Source: Bin18 sp965242795 (lineage in GTDB: Bacteria; Desulfobacterota; Binatia; Bin18). Taken from it: a stretch of 64,000 nucleotides of DNA. This document shows, in pieces, positions 50,226-60,771 of the stretch (within the stretch, counting starts at the first letter, position 1; each line of letters opens with the position of its first letter). The stretch is taken from NCBI GenBank assembly GCA_965242795.1, contig OZ251505.1, positions 3,348,001-3,412,000 on the forward strand, in the 5' to 3' direction. The notes beneath the pieces are model-generated. The model did no database searches. It had not been told where the DNA came from and saw nothing but the letters and a program-made list of their open reading frames with translations. The position numbers and the translations under genes are program-made.

Positions 50226-52460
50226 ATGTCCCCCATCCACAGAACTTTCTCGCTCCGCCGCACCGCCCGCCGCCTGTTCGCGTTGGGCGCAATGCTGGCG
50301 CTGGCGACCATGCCGGCCGCGGCGCAGGAGGCTCCGTCCCCGGTCGATGTGGAGTCCCCGGCCGCAGACGACGCCGCGCTGCTGGACGCCGTCGTCGTGA
50401 CCGCGCAAAAACGCGAGCAACGTATTCAGGACGTGCCGCTGTCCATCTCCGCCTTCGACACCGAGCAACTCGCCGCGACGAAGCTGCGCGACCTGCGCGA
50501 TCTCACCGTCGGCATTCCCAACGTGGGCTTCGACGAGATCGGCACGTCGCGCGGCACCGCGAATTTCTCCATCCGCGGCATGGGCGTGAACAGTTCCGTA
50601 CCCTCCGTCGACCCGACGGTCGGCGTGTTCGTCGATGGGATCTACATGGGCACGAGCACGGTCATGCTGTACGACGCCTTCGACCTGGACGGCATCGAAG
50701 TGCTGCGCGGGCCGCAGGGCGTGCTGTTCGGCCGCAACGTGGTTGGCGGCGCCGTCCTGCTCAACACCAAGACTCCGACCGACCGGTACGAGGCGACCGT
50801 GCGCAGCGCGGTGGAGGGCGGCGGCAAGGCGCCCAACTTCTTCACGTCCGCCACGCTCAACGCGCCGTTGGCCGAGCGGGTGGCGGCGCGCTTCTCGGTG
50901 TATTCCAATCAGGACCAGGGCTGGTTCAAGAACCGGCGCGACGGGAGGGCGTTCGGCGCGCAGGACACGCTGATGCTGCGCCCGGTCGTGAACTGGGGCG
51001 TGACCGAGACCGTGGACCTGACGCTGCGCTACGAATACCAAAGCATCGACGCCGACGGGCCGGCCAGCCAGAACACGCGCTATTACGACCGCCGGGATCA
51101 CGCATTCTTCGTGGACGAGGACGGCTTTCTCGACGCGGAGGTGCATTTCTTCAACGCGCGGCTGGAATGGGACGTGGCGTTCGGGAACGGCACGCTGACG
51201 GACATCTTCGGCTGGCGCACCACGCGCAGCCACGCGCTGAGCGACCTCGACGGCACGCCGATGGATCAGTTCGCCTACAACCTGGGGACGCGGCAGGAGT
51301 CCGAGCAGTTCAGCAACGAATTGCGCTACACGGGCGTGTTCTTCGACCGGCTGCGCCTGTCCACCGGCGTCTATTATTTCACCAACGCCCTCGACTACCA
51401 CCAATGGCAGGAGTTCGCGCCGTACCGCCAGTTCGGCGGCGGCTACTACGACGTGGACACGCTGGGGCTGTTCGTGAGCGGGGACTACGACCTGACCGAC
51501 CGGCTGACCCTGACCGCCGGCCTGCGCTACACCAACGAGGAGAAGGAAGCGGACGTGGCCTACGTGCAACGCAACCGGCGGACGGACCCGACCGGCCCCG
51601 GCTGCGACATGGTGCGCGGCCCGCGCTGCCCGAGCGATTTCACGGACGACGAAAGCTGGAACAGTTTTTCGCCCAAGGTCGGCCTGACGTGGCGGCCCGC
51701 GGAACACACGCTGGTGTACTGGCATTGGACGCGGGGATTCCGGTCGGGCAACTACAACGTGCGCATCACGGCCGAGGGCACCGATCCGGGGCCGACCGAT
51801 GAGGAGAAGGTGGACAACTTCGAGCTGGGCTTCAAGCACACGTTCGGTGCGCGGGCGCGGCTCAACGGCGCGGTGTTCTTCAACATGGTCGAGGATCTGC
51901 AGCGCGTGGTGCTGACGAGCAGCGCGACCGGCTCCGCGGTGCAGAACACGCTCAACACCGCGGACCTGAATCTGTTCGGCGTCGAACTCGACGGGTCCGT
52001 GGCGTTGGCGGACGGGCTCCTGCTGCACGGTTCGCTGGGCTATCTGGATACGGACTACACCGACGTCTGGCGCGACCTGAACGGCGACGGCACGGTGGAC
52101 GGGAAGGACGAAGCCCTCGACCCGATCCGCGCGCCGACCTGGACGTACAGCCTGGGGTTGCGCCACCGCCTGCCCCTCGGCCACGCCCACCGGCTCGACA
52201 CGCGGGTGCAGTACTCCTATCGGGACAAGGAGTACCACCAGGACAACAACCGGGGCTTCAACCGCCAACTCGAGAAGCTGGAGGCCGGGCTGGACCTGCA
52301 TCTCGCCGACAGTCGGTGGGTGGTCGGCCTGTATGGCAAGAACCTGTTGGACGAGGTCAGCCACGGGATCAACTTCGCCGCGTCGTTCGGCGATTTCTCG
52401 CCGTTGGCGAAGGGGCGCACCTTCGGCCTGGAGTTGACCTATAATTTCCGGGGCGTCTGA
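50226..52460 (+). CDS. TonB-dependent outer-membrane receptor 1
   Basis: The 744-residue protein starts with a signal peptide ending AMLALATMPAAAQE. The TonB-box-like DAVVVTAQKREQRIQDVPL starts the plug domain (about residues 55-170), whose end has GIEVLRGPQGVLFGRNVVGG. A 22-strand barrel follows and ends LAKGRTFGLELTYNFRGV; the penultimate aromatic pattern differs from the usual terminal Phe, but is shared by all paralogues here. A loop reads DLNGDGTVDGKDEALDP, a canonical EF-hand-like calcium loop. AAGGAG lies before the ATG. It is the first of six tandem paralogues; such receptors import scarce ligands (siderophores, glycans, cobalamin or other large molecules) with TonB energy. The ligand is unknown. 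Confidence 0.93.
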   Translation: MSPIHRTFSLRRTARRLFALGAMLALATMPAAAQEAPSPVDVESPAADDAALLDAVVVTAQKREQRIQDVPLSISAFDTEQLAATKLRDLRDLTVGIPNVGFDEIGTSRGTANFSIRGMGVNSSVPSVDPTVGVFVDGIYMGTSTVMLYDAFDLDGIEVLRGPQGVLFGRNVVGGAVLLNTKTPTDRYEATVRSAVEGGGKAPNFFTSATLNAPLAERVAARFSVYSNQDQGWFKNRRDGRAFGAQDTLMLRPVVNWGVTETVDLTLRYEYQSIDADGPASQNTRYYDRRDHAFFVDEDGFLDAEVHFFNARLEWDVAFGNGTLTDIFGWRTTRSHALSDLDGTPMDQFAYNLGTRQESEQFSNELRYTGVFFDRLRLSTGVYYFTNALDYHQWQEFAPYRQFGGGYYDVDTLGLFVSGDYDLTDRLTLTAGLRYTNEEKEADVAYVQRNRRTDPTGPGCDMVRGPRCPSDFTDDESWNSFSPKVGLTWRPAEHTLVYWHWTRGFRSGNYNVRITAEGTDPGPTDEEKVDNFELGFKHTFGARARLNGAVFFNMVEDLQRVVLTSSATGSAVQNTLNTADLNLFGVELDGSVALADGLLLHGSLGYLDTDYTDVWRDLNGDGTVDGKDEALDPIRAPTWTYSLGLRHRLPLGHAHRLDTRVQYSYRDKEYHQDNNRGFNRQLEKLEAGLDLHLADSRWVVGLYGKNLLDEVSHGINFAASFGDFSPLAKGRTFGLELTYNFRGV

Positions 52461-52510
52461 GCGGAGGGTTCGGATGGGTCTCGGTTCGGAACGCCGGGGT
52501 GACTCCGGAG

Positions 52511-52698
52511 AACCCTCTCCCCCGGATCACGTCCGGGGCAGGCTCTAGCCCTCTCCCAGAGGGGGAGGGGATTTGCTTTTTATGGGGAAGGGAAGTGTAG
52601 GCGAGCTGTGGTGAGTCCGGGGAGTATCTCGCTCTTCATTCCTCTCCTCATTTTTTCTGTCCCCTCCCCCTCTGGGGGAGGGCTGGGGAGAGGGTCCC
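52511..52698. repeat. GC-rich composite REP/BIME-like repeat
   Basis: This fills much of the 513-bp gap between receptors 1 and 2; the rest of the gap shows no gene. It starts CCCCCGGATCACGTCCGGGG with CAGGCTCTAGCCCTCTCCCA and ends CCCCTCTGGGGGAGGGCTGG. The inner part (GGGATTTGCTTTTTATGGGG and AGTCCGGGGAGTATC) is conserved in inverted orientation at 63240-63422. Confidence 0.75.
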
Positions 52699-52973
52699 CG
52701 ACCGCAACATCCAAGCCGAACCGCCCCGAAAATGTCCTCCCGCGCGACGCCCGGAAACCGGAAAAAGGCCGGAGGCAGCACTTTACCCGCCGCCGGATTC
52801 TGCATAGGGTTGCGGCTTCGGAGGGCATCTCCCTGGGGGGTTGTCGGTCGATGCGCCTCCGAAAGCGTTGCGCCGGGCGCAACGCACCCGTTTCCCACTC
52901 CGGCTTTTCGGATACGGCATTTTCCAACCACACCTGCCGCGGCGCCGCCCGCGGCTGAAACGGAGCAACACGC

Positions 52974-55370
52974 ATGGAGAGGACACCACATCGTATCGAC
53001 GCAATGCCCGCCGCCTTCCGCCTGTTCGTCCTGAGCCTCGTGCTGGCGGTCGGCGCGCTGCCGGCCACGGCGCAGGAAACGGGGGGGGGCGCTGCCGCCG
53101 CCGGAGAGACGCCCCTGCTGCTGGAAGACGTGGTGGTCACCGCCCAGAAGCGGGAACAGTTGCTCCAGGACGTGCCCGTGTCGGTCACCGCCTTCGACGC
53201 CGAGCGGCTCGACGCTCTGAAGGTGCGCGACCTGACCAGCCTGTCGATCAACATGCCCAACGTCACGCTGGACGACATCGGCACGACGCGCGGCGTCGCG
53301 AACTTCTCGATCCGCGGCCTGGGCATCAACAGTTCCATTCCGTCCATCGACCCGACCGTCGGCGTGTTCGTGGACGGGGTGTACATGGGCACCAACGCCG
53401 GGGTGCTGTACGACACCTTCGACCTGGAGGCCATCGAGGTCCTGCGCGGCCCGCAAGGCGTGCTGTTCGGCCGCAACGTGGTCGGCGGCGCGGTTCTGCT
53501 CAACTCCAAGAAGCCGACCGACCGCTACGAAGCCACGGTGCGCAGTGCGGTGGAAGGCGGCGGCAAGGCGCCCAACGTGTATGTGGCGGGCACGCTGAAC
53601 GCCCCGCTGACGGAGACCCTGGGCGCCCGCTTCACCGTGTACTCCAACCAGGATCAGGGCTGGTTCAAGAACCGGCTCGACGGCAAGGCGTTCGGCGCGC
53701 AGGACACGCTGATGCTGCGCCCGGTGGTCTCGTGGCAGCCCATGAAGAACCTCGACCTAACGCTGCGCTACGAATATCAGGACGTCGACGGCGACGGCCC
53801 CCCGGCCCAGAACCACACCGACGGCTTGGGCCGGTCCAACCCGTTCGCCAACTACGACCGCGACAGCCATAAATTCGCGATCGACGAAGAGGGCTACAAC
53901 CGCGCCGAAGTGCACTTCTTCAACTTCCGCGCGGACTGGAACGTGGCGTTCGGCAACGGCACGGTCACCAACATCTTCGGCTGGCGCGACAGCGAGGGCA
54001 ACGCGCTGAGCGACATCGACGCGACCCCGCGCTTCCTGTTCCACGGCGGCGCGGACTTGGCCGCGGAACAGTTCAGCAACGAGTTGCGCTACGCCGGGCT
54101 GTTCTTCGACCGGCTGTTCCTGACGACCGGCTTCTACTATTTCACCAACGAGATCGCCTACCACGAGTCGCGCGACCTGGCCTTCGGGACGGTGCGGCAG
54201 CACGGCGGCGGCGACTACGACGTCGAAACGTTCGGGCTGTTCATGAACGGCGACTACGACCTGACCGACAAGCTGACGCTGAACGCGGGCTTGCGCTGGA
54301 CCCACGAAGAGAAGGAAGCCGCCATTACCAACCTGACCCGGAACACCAACGCCGCGCCGTGCCACATCGTGGACGGCCCCGACTGCCCCACCCATTTCGA
54401 AGACGACGAAAGCTGGAGCAATCTGTCGCCCAAGATCGGGCTGACCTACCGCTTCGACGACGACACCCTGGTGTACGCCCACTGGACGCGCGGTTTCCGG
54501 TCCGGCGGCTACAATCTGCGCGACACGTACTACAATCTGCGCCGGGAGCTGCCGCCCGCAAATATCGCGGGACTTCAGGCGCTCGGCCTGCAGGTGGTCG
54601 ACGACCTGGACGCCCGGGCGTTCGACGAGGAGCGGATCGACAACTTCGAGATCGGCCTCAAGAAGACGTTCGGCACGCGCGCCCGCATCAACGCGGCGTT
54701 CTTCTACAATTTCATCGACGACATGCAGCGCGAATTGGTATTCCCACAGGAGCTTCCCGTCCTCAATCCGGCGACCGGCGCCCCGGTGATCGACGTCGTC
54801 GGCGGGCGGCCCAGTCTGCGGACGCAAGGGAACGTCGTGCAGGTGATCCGCAACACGGCCGACGCCGAACTGTGGGGCTTCGAGGTCGAGAGCAGTTTCG
54901 CCCTGACGCCCAGCCTGGTGCTGCTCGGGTCCGCGGGCTACGTGGACACCGAGTACGACAAGGTCAAATTCGACCTGAACCGCGACGGCGAGGTGAACGG
55001 TCGGGACGAAGACCTCGACCCGCCGCGCGCCCCGCGCTGGACGTACAGCTTCGGCCTGCTGCATACGCTGCGGCTCGGCCATCGCCACCGGCTCGCCTCG
55101 CGGATCAACTATGCGTACCGCGACAAGTGGTACGACAGCGACGACAACCTCGGCTTCAACCGCCAGCAGAAGATCCTCGACGCCGGCCTGGACCTGTACG
55201 TCAACGACGGGCAGTGGATCATCGGCCTGTACGGCAAGAACCTGCTGGACGTCGCCCGCTTCGGCGGCGATACGCAGTTGCCGGCCTCGCTCGGGGCCGG
55301 CACCTTCTCCCCGCTGGCGAAGGGCCGCACCTTCGGCCTGGAGTTGACCTATAACTTCCGGGGCGTCTGA
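52974..55370 (+). CDS. TonB-dependent outer-membrane receptor 2
   Basis: The 798-residue receptor has the signal peptide FRLFVLSLVLAVGALPATAQ, then a nine-G tract coding for Gly residues. The plug begins EDVVVTAQKREQLLQDVPVS and ends EVLRGPQGVLFGRNVVGGAV. The barrel ends LAKGRTFGLELTYNFRGV. Its EF-hand-like loop is DLNRDGEVNGRDEDLDP, still with Asp/Asn/Asp-Gly at the ligand positions. GGAG lies nine bases before the ATG at 52974; a second Met 11 codons in (MPAAFRLF) could also start the signal peptide. It is closest to receptor 1 in its plug and shares barrel segments with receptors 3-5. Confidence 0.92.
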   Translation: MERTPHRIDAMPAAFRLFVLSLVLAVGALPATAQETGGGAAAAGETPLLLEDVVVTAQKREQLLQDVPVSVTAFDAERLDALKVRDLTSLSINMPNVTLDDIGTTRGVANFSIRGLGINSSIPSIDPTVGVFVDGVYMGTNAGVLYDTFDLEAIEVLRGPQGVLFGRNVVGGAVLLNSKKPTDRYEATVRSAVEGGGKAPNVYVAGTLNAPLTETLGARFTVYSNQDQGWFKNRLDGKAFGAQDTLMLRPVVSWQPMKNLDLTLRYEYQDVDGDGPPAQNHTDGLGRSNPFANYDRDSHKFAIDEEGYNRAEVHFFNFRADWNVAFGNGTVTNIFGWRDSEGNALSDIDATPRFLFHGGADLAAEQFSNELRYAGLFFDRLFLTTGFYYFTNEIAYHESRDLAFGTVRQHGGGDYDVETFGLFMNGDYDLTDKLTLNAGLRWTHEEKEAAITNLTRNTNAAPCHIVDGPDCPTHFEDDESWSNLSPKIGLTYRFDDDTLVYAHWTRGFRSGGYNLRDTYYNLRRELPPANIAGLQALGLQVVDDLDARAFDEERIDNFEIGLKKTFGTRARINAAFFYNFIDDMQRELVFPQELPVLNPATGAPVIDVVGGRPSLRTQGNVVQVIRNTADAELWGFEVESSFALTPSLVLLGSAGYVDTEYDKVKFDLNRDGEVNGRDEDLDPPRAPRWTYSFGLLHTLRLGHRHRLASRINYAYRDKWYDSDDNLGFNRQQKILDAGLDLYVNDGQWIIGLYGKNLLDVARFGGDTQLPASLGAGTFSPLAKGRTFGLELTYNFRGV

Positions 55371-55448
55371 GCGGAGGGGTCGGGCGGGCCGCGGTTCGAA
55401 ACGCCGAGATGACTTCGGGGGAGAGGATTCGCTTCAAGGAGGATGGGT

Positions 55449-57893
55449 ATGAACACGCATTCCCACGACACCATCCCCACGGGGACCCGCGGCGGACGAG
55501 ACGCCCGCGCTCTCGGGATGAACCTCACGCGCCGGTGCACCGTCGTGCCCATCGCCCTGCGGATCTTCGCCCTCGCGGCGTTCCTCGGCGCGGCGCCCGC
55601 CCAGGCCCAGGACGCCGGCACGCCCGCCGCAGAGACCGATCCCGCCCCAGCCGCGGAACCCGAACGCCTGGAAGCCGTGGAAGTCACCAGGGAACGGCAC
55701 CGCGCATTGCCTCCGCAAGACAGGCCCCTGGCCATCACCGCGTTCGAGTCGGCGCAGATCGACGTGCTGAAGGTGCGGAATCTGACCAACCTGTCCATCG
55801 GCCTGCCCAACGTGCAGTTGGACGACCGGGGCGTCGCGCGCGGCGTCGCCCACTTCTCGATCCGCGGGTTGGGCGCCAACAGTTCGCTGCCAGCCCTCGA
55901 TCCCGGCATCGATCCGAGCGTCGGCGTGTTCATCGACGACGTGTACGTCGGCACCACCATCACGGCCCTGCACGACGTGTACGACCTGGAAGCCATCGAG
56001 GTCCTGCGCGGCCCGCAGAGCACGGCGTTCGGGCGCAACGTGGTCGGCGGCGCGGTCCGGCTCCGAACGAAGACGCCTACCGACCGCTACGAAGCCCGGG
56101 TGCGCAGTGCGGTGGAAGGCGGGGGCAAGGCGCCCAACGTGTACGTGTCGGGGATGCTGAACGCCCCGCTGGCCGAGACGCTGGGCGTGCGCCTGTCCGT
56201 GTACTCCAACCAGGATCAGGGCTGGTTCGAGAACGAGCACGACGGGCGGGCCTTCGGGTCGCACGACTACGTCTCGCTGCGGCCGGTGGTCTCGTGGCGT
56301 CCCACGAAGCACCTGGGCCTGACGTTACGCTACGAATGGCAGGAGGGCGACGGGGACGGCCCCGCGATCCAGAGCCGGGCCCTCTTCGACCGCGGCAGCC
56401 ACGACTTCGCGATCGACGAAGCGGGCTATACCCGGGTCGAATCGCACTTCTTCACGCTGCGGGCGGACTGGGACGTGGCGCTGGGCCACGGGACGGTGAC
56501 CAACGTCTTCGGCTGGCGCGACAGCCGGCTCGACACGCTGGGCGACCTCGACGGGACGCCGGCCCCCATCTTCAACGTCGGCGCGACCCAGACCGCGGAA
56601 CAGGTCAGCAACGAGGTGCGGTACACCGGCGTGTTCTTCGACCGCCTGGTCCTGACGACCGGCTTCTACTACTTCACCAACGAGGTCCTCCACCACGACC
56701 GGTATGCGTTCGAGACATTCGGCTTTGAACAGGACGGCGGCGGCACCCTCGACCTCGAATCGTTCGCCTTGTTCCTGACCGGCGACTACGACCTGACCGA
56801 CCGCCTGACGCTGACCGCGGGGCTGCGCTGGACCCGCGACGAGAAGGACGCGGACGTGACGAGTCAGCTTCTGCACACCACGCGCTGCCACGGCGTGGAC
56901 GGCCCCGCGTGCCCCCGCCACTTCAGCGCCGGCGCGCACTGGAATTCCTGGTCGCCCAAGATCGGCCTGACTTGGCGCTTCGACGAGGAGACGGAGATCT
57001 ACGGCCACTGGCGCCGCGGCTCCCGGCCCGGCGGCTACAATCTGCGCGACCTGTCCATCCATCTCGACAGCTGGATCTCGCCGGGATGGCGCGCCTGGTT
57101 CGCAGAACGCGGGCTGGTCGCGACCGACCGGTTCGAAGACCTGCCGTTCGACGAGGAGCGGGTCGACACGTTCGAGCTCGGCGTCAAGCAGACGTTCGGC
57201 CCGCAGACCTACGTCAACGCGGCGTTCTTCTACAACTTCATCGACGATGCCCAGCTCCACATGCTGGTCATCGAAGATGTGCCGCCGCCCCTTTCGCCGA
57301 GTGGCCTTCCCCCGACGACGATCGTCGATGGGCGCGAGCGCGTCGTGCCGGATCAGAGGTTCCTGCCGCTGACCCGGAACGCCGGCGACGCCGAAACCTG
57401 GGGGTTCGAGGTCGAGGGCCGCGTTGCCGTCACCCCTGCGCTGACCCTGCTCGGCTCCGCGGGCTATCTGGAGGCGGACTACACCAAGGTGCGGCACGAC
57501 CTCTCCCACGACGGGCGGGTGGACGGGCGGGACGAGGACCTCGAACTCCTGCGCGCCCCCACCTGGACGTACAGCCTGGGTGCCCAGCATACGCTGCGGG
57601 TCGGCCACCGCCACCGGCTCGTTTCGCGGGTCAACTACGCATACCGGGACAAGGCGTACAACACGACCGACAATCGGGGGTTCAACCGGCAGCAGAAGAT
57701 CGTGGACGCGGGCATGGACCTGCTCCTCGACGACGGCCGGTGGGTGGTCGGGCTGTACGGCCGCAATCTGTTGGACTTCGCCCGGGCCGGCACGGACACC
57801 TCGATCACGCCGTTCGTCGAGGGCGGCCTTTCGCCGTTGGAGCGGGGCCGCACCTTCGGCCTGGAGTTGACCTATCATTTCCGGGGCGTCTGA
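55449..57893 (+). CDS. TonB-dependent outer-membrane receptor 3
   Basis: About 814 residues. AAGGAGG lies six bases before the ATG at 55449; a Met two codons earlier is also open. The first 23 residues (MNTHSHDTIPTGTRGGRDAR) include GGRDAR, which is the translation of a GC-rich palindromic repeat, and precede the true signal peptide PIALRIFALAAFLGAAPAQA. The plug starts LEAVEVTRERHRALPPQDRP, with a degenerate TonB box, and ends EVLRGPQSTAFGRNVVGGAV. The EF-hand-like loop is eroded to DLSHDGRVDGRDEDLE. It ends LERGRTFGLELTYHFRGV. It is very similar over long stretches to receptor 4. Confidence 0.92.
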   Translation: MNTHSHDTIPTGTRGGRDARALGMNLTRRCTVVPIALRIFALAAFLGAAPAQAQDAGTPAAETDPAPAAEPERLEAVEVTRERHRALPPQDRPLAITAFESAQIDVLKVRNLTNLSIGLPNVQLDDRGVARGVAHFSIRGLGANSSLPALDPGIDPSVGVFIDDVYVGTTITALHDVYDLEAIEVLRGPQSTAFGRNVVGGAVRLRTKTPTDRYEARVRSAVEGGGKAPNVYVSGMLNAPLAETLGVRLSVYSNQDQGWFENEHDGRAFGSHDYVSLRPVVSWRPTKHLGLTLRYEWQEGDGDGPAIQSRALFDRGSHDFAIDEAGYTRVESHFFTLRADWDVALGHGTVTNVFGWRDSRLDTLGDLDGTPAPIFNVGATQTAEQVSNEVRYTGVFFDRLVLTTGFYYFTNEVLHHDRYAFETFGFEQDGGGTLDLESFALFLTGDYDLTDRLTLTAGLRWTRDEKDADVTSQLLHTTRCHGVDGPACPRHFSAGAHWNSWSPKIGLTWRFDEETEIYGHWRRGSRPGGYNLRDLSIHLDSWISPGWRAWFAERGLVATDRFEDLPFDEERVDTFELGVKQTFGPQTYVNAAFFYNFIDDAQLHMLVIEDVPPPLSPSGLPPTTIVDGRERVVPDQRFLPLTRNAGDAETWGFEVEGRVAVTPALTLLGSAGYLEADYTKVRHDLSHDGRVDGRDEDLELLRAPTWTYSLGAQHTLRVGHRHRLVSRVNYAYRDKAYNTTDNRGFNRQQKIVDAGMDLLLDDGRWVVGLYGRNLLDFARAGTDTSITPFVEGGLSPLERGRTFGLELTYHFRGV

Positions 57894-58079
57894 GCGGAGG
57901 GGGCGGGCGGGCCGCGGCTCGAAACACCGCGGTGGTGCCAAGAAGACCCTCTCCCTCGAACCGAGCGGCCCCATCCGCACCTTGCGCACTCCGCATTCTC
58001 CCCAGCGTTATCCTTCTGCCTGATGTCGTCCGAAGGAACGACGGAATAGGCCATTCCACACCCGAAACGGAGGACCCAT

Positions 58080-60488
58080 ATGAACACGTCTTGCAGTCAT
58101 ACCATCCCCATGGGGACCCGCGGCGGGCGAGACGCCCGCGCTCCCGGGATGAACCGCACGCGCCGGCGCAGCGTCGTGCCCATCGCCCTGCGGATCTTCG
58201 CCCTCGCGGCGTTCCTCGGCGCGGCGCCCGCCCAGGCCCAGAACACCGGTACGCCCGCCGCGGCACCCAAACGCCTGGAAGCCGTGGAAGTCGCCGCGGA
58301 ACGGCAACTCGAATGGCCCCCGCAGGAGAGGCCCCTGGCCGTCACCGCGTTCGAGTCGGCGCAGATCGACGTCCTGAAGGTGCGGAACCTGACCAACCTG
58401 TCCATCGGTCTGCCCAACGTGCAGTTGGACGACCGGGGCGTCGCGCGCGGCGTCGCCCACTTCTCGATCCGCGGGTTGGGCGCCAACAGTTCGCTGCCGG
58501 CCCTCGATCCCGGCATCGACCCGAGCGTCGGCGTGTTCATCGACGACGTGTACGTCGGCACCACCATCACGGCCCTGCACGACGTGTACGACCTGGAAGC
58601 CATCGAGGTCCTGCGCGGCCCGCAGAGCACGGCGTTCGGCCGCAACGTGGTCGGCGGCGCGGTCCGGCTCTGGACGAAGAAACCCACCGACCGCTACGAA
58701 GCCCGGGTACGTAGTGCGGTGGAAGGCGGCGGCAAGGCGCCCAACGTGTACGTGTCGGGGATGCTGAACGCGCCGCTGGCCGAGACGCTGGGTGTGCGCC
58801 TGTCCGTGTACTCCAACCAGGACCAGGGCTGGTTCGAGAACGAGCACGACGGGCGGGCCTTCGGGTCGCACGACTACGTCTCGCTGCGGCCGGTCGTTTC
58901 CTGGCAGCCCGCGGACACCCTGAGCCTGACGTTGCGCTACGAATGGCAGGAGGGCGACGGGGACGGCCCCGCGGCCCAGAACCTGACCCTCTTCGACCGC
59001 GGCAGCCACGACTTCGCGATCGACGAAGCGGGCTATACCCGGGTCGAATCGCACTTCTTCACGCTGCGGGCGGACTGGGACGTGGCACTGGGGAACGGGA
59101 CGGTGACCAACGTCTTCGGCTGGCGCGACAGCCGGCTCAACACGCTGGGCGACCTCGACGGGACGCCGGCCTCCATCTTCAACGCCGGCGCGACCCAGAC
59201 TGCGGAACAGGTCAGCAACGAGGTGCGGTACGCCGGCATGTTCTTCGACCGCCTGTTCTTGACGACCGGCTTCTACTACTTCACCAACGAGGTCCTCCAC
59301 CACGACCGGTATGCGATCGAGAGAGTCGGCCAGCTCCGGGATGGCGGCGGCGCCCTCGACCTCGAATCGTTCGCCTTGTTCCTGACCGGCGACTACGACC
59401 TGACCGACCGCCTGGCGCTGACCGCGGGGCTGCGCTGGACCCGCGACGAGAAGGACGCGGACGTGACGAGTCAGTTCCTGCACACCACGCGCTGCCACGG
59501 CGTGGACGGCCCCGTGTGCCCCCGCCACTTCAGCGCCGGCGCGCACTGGAATTCCTGGTCGCCCAAGGTCGGACTGACCTGGCGCTTCGACGAGGAGACG
59601 GTGCTCTACGGCCACTGGCGCCGCGGCTCCCGGCCCGGCGGCTACAATCTGCGCGACCTGTCCCTCCATCTCAGCAGCCGGCTCTCGCCGGGGCTCCTCG
59701 CCTGGTTGGCACAACGCGGGCTGGTCGTGACCGGCGAGCTCGAAGACCTGTCGTTCGACGAGGAGCGGGTCGACACGTTCGAGCTCGGCGTCAAGAAGAC
59801 GTTCGGCCCGCAGACCTACGTCAACGCGGCGTTCTTCTACAACTTCATCGACGATGCCCAGCTCCACATGCTGCTCCGCGAAGAGACGTTCCTCCCTTCG
59901 CCGCGCGGCCCCCGGACGACGATCGTCGATGGGCGCGAGCGCGTCGTGCCGGTTCTGAATCCCGTGCTGTTGACCCGGAACGCCGGCGACGTCGAGACGT
60001 GGGGGTTCGAGGTCGAGGGCCGCGTTGCCGTCACCCCTGCGCTGACCCTGCTCGGCTCCGCGGGCTATCTGGAGGCGGACTATACCAAGATGCGGTACGA
60101 CCTCACCTACGACGGGCAGGTGGACGGGCGGGACGAGGCCCTCGAACCCCTCGCGGCCCCGACCTGGACGTACAGCCTGGGCGCCCAGCATACGCTGCAG
60201 GTCGGCCATCGCCACCGGCTCGTTTCGCGGGTCAATTACGCGTACCGGGACAAGGCGTACAATGCGACCGACAATCTGGGGTTCAACCGGCAGCAGAAGA
60301 TCGTGGACGCGGGCATGGACCTGCTCCTGGACGACGGCCGGTGGGTGGTCGGGCTGTACGGCCGCAATCTATTGGACTTCGCCCGGGCCGGCACGGACAG
60401 CCTGATAGGCGCCCAGGGCAGCGTTTCGCCGTTGGAGCGGGGCCGCACCTTCGGCCTGGAGTTGACCTATAATTTCCGGGGCGTCTGA
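58080..60488 (+). CDS. TonB-dependent outer-membrane receptor 4
   Basis: The 802-residue receptor starts MNTSCSHTIPMGTRGGRDAR with GGAGG seven bases before the ATG; the alternative Met at 58149 (MNRTRRRSVVPIALRIF) would begin a normal-length signal peptide. Plug: LEAVEVAAERQLEWPPQERP to EVLRGPQSTAFGRNVVGGAV. The barrel ends LERGRTFGLELTYNFRGV. Its EF-hand-like loop is DLTYDGQVDGRDEALEP. Near-identical sequence to receptor 3 over the plug and much of the barrel shows a recent tandem duplication; the 3' flank after the stop (GAGCGGAGGGGTCGGGCGGG) is duplicated too. Confidence 0.92.
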   Translation: MNTSCSHTIPMGTRGGRDARAPGMNRTRRRSVVPIALRIFALAAFLGAAPAQAQNTGTPAAAPKRLEAVEVAAERQLEWPPQERPLAVTAFESAQIDVLKVRNLTNLSIGLPNVQLDDRGVARGVAHFSIRGLGANSSLPALDPGIDPSVGVFIDDVYVGTTITALHDVYDLEAIEVLRGPQSTAFGRNVVGGAVRLWTKKPTDRYEARVRSAVEGGGKAPNVYVSGMLNAPLAETLGVRLSVYSNQDQGWFENEHDGRAFGSHDYVSLRPVVSWQPADTLSLTLRYEWQEGDGDGPAAQNLTLFDRGSHDFAIDEAGYTRVESHFFTLRADWDVALGNGTVTNVFGWRDSRLNTLGDLDGTPASIFNAGATQTAEQVSNEVRYAGMFFDRLFLTTGFYYFTNEVLHHDRYAIERVGQLRDGGGALDLESFALFLTGDYDLTDRLALTAGLRWTRDEKDADVTSQFLHTTRCHGVDGPVCPRHFSAGAHWNSWSPKVGLTWRFDEETVLYGHWRRGSRPGGYNLRDLSLHLSSRLSPGLLAWLAQRGLVVTGELEDLSFDEERVDTFELGVKKTFGPQTYVNAAFFYNFIDDAQLHMLLREETFLPSPRGPRTTIVDGRERVVPVLNPVLLTRNAGDVETWGFEVEGRVAVTPALTLLGSAGYLEADYTKMRYDLTYDGQVDGRDEALEPLAAPTWTYSLGAQHTLQVGHRHRLVSRVNYAYRDKAYNATDNLGFNRQQKIVDAGMDLLLDDGRWVVGLYGRNLLDFARAGTDSLIGAQGSVSPLERGRTFGLELTYNFRGV

Positions 60489-60543
60489 GCGGAGGGGTCG
60501 GGCGGGCCGCGCTCGAAACTGGAAACGTCGCCGTGACTTCGGG

Positions 60544-60637
60544 GGACCCTCTCCCCCGGGTCACGTTCGGGGGAGAGGATTTGCTTTCCCCTCCTCTTCT
60601 GTCCCCTCCCCCTCTGGGGGGCTAGGGAGAGGGTCCC
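60544..60637. repeat. GC-rich REP/BIME-like repeat (short copy)
   Basis: The copy starts ACCCTCTCCCCCGGGTCACG and ends CCCCTCTGGGGGGCTAGGGA. The inner section is shorter than in the copies at 52511 and 63240. It lies between receptors 4 and 5; the 3' part of the gap (GAACCGAGCGGCCCCATCCG) also recurs after receptor 3. Confidence 0.7.
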
Positions 60638-60771
60638 CCCGAACCGAGCGGCCCCATCCGCCCCTTGCACACTCCGTATTCTTCCTAGATTCTTCCCAGC
60701 ATTACCCTTCTCCCGATGTCGTTCGGATGAGCGACGGAGCCGGCAGATCCGCACCCGAAAGGAAACCCCGT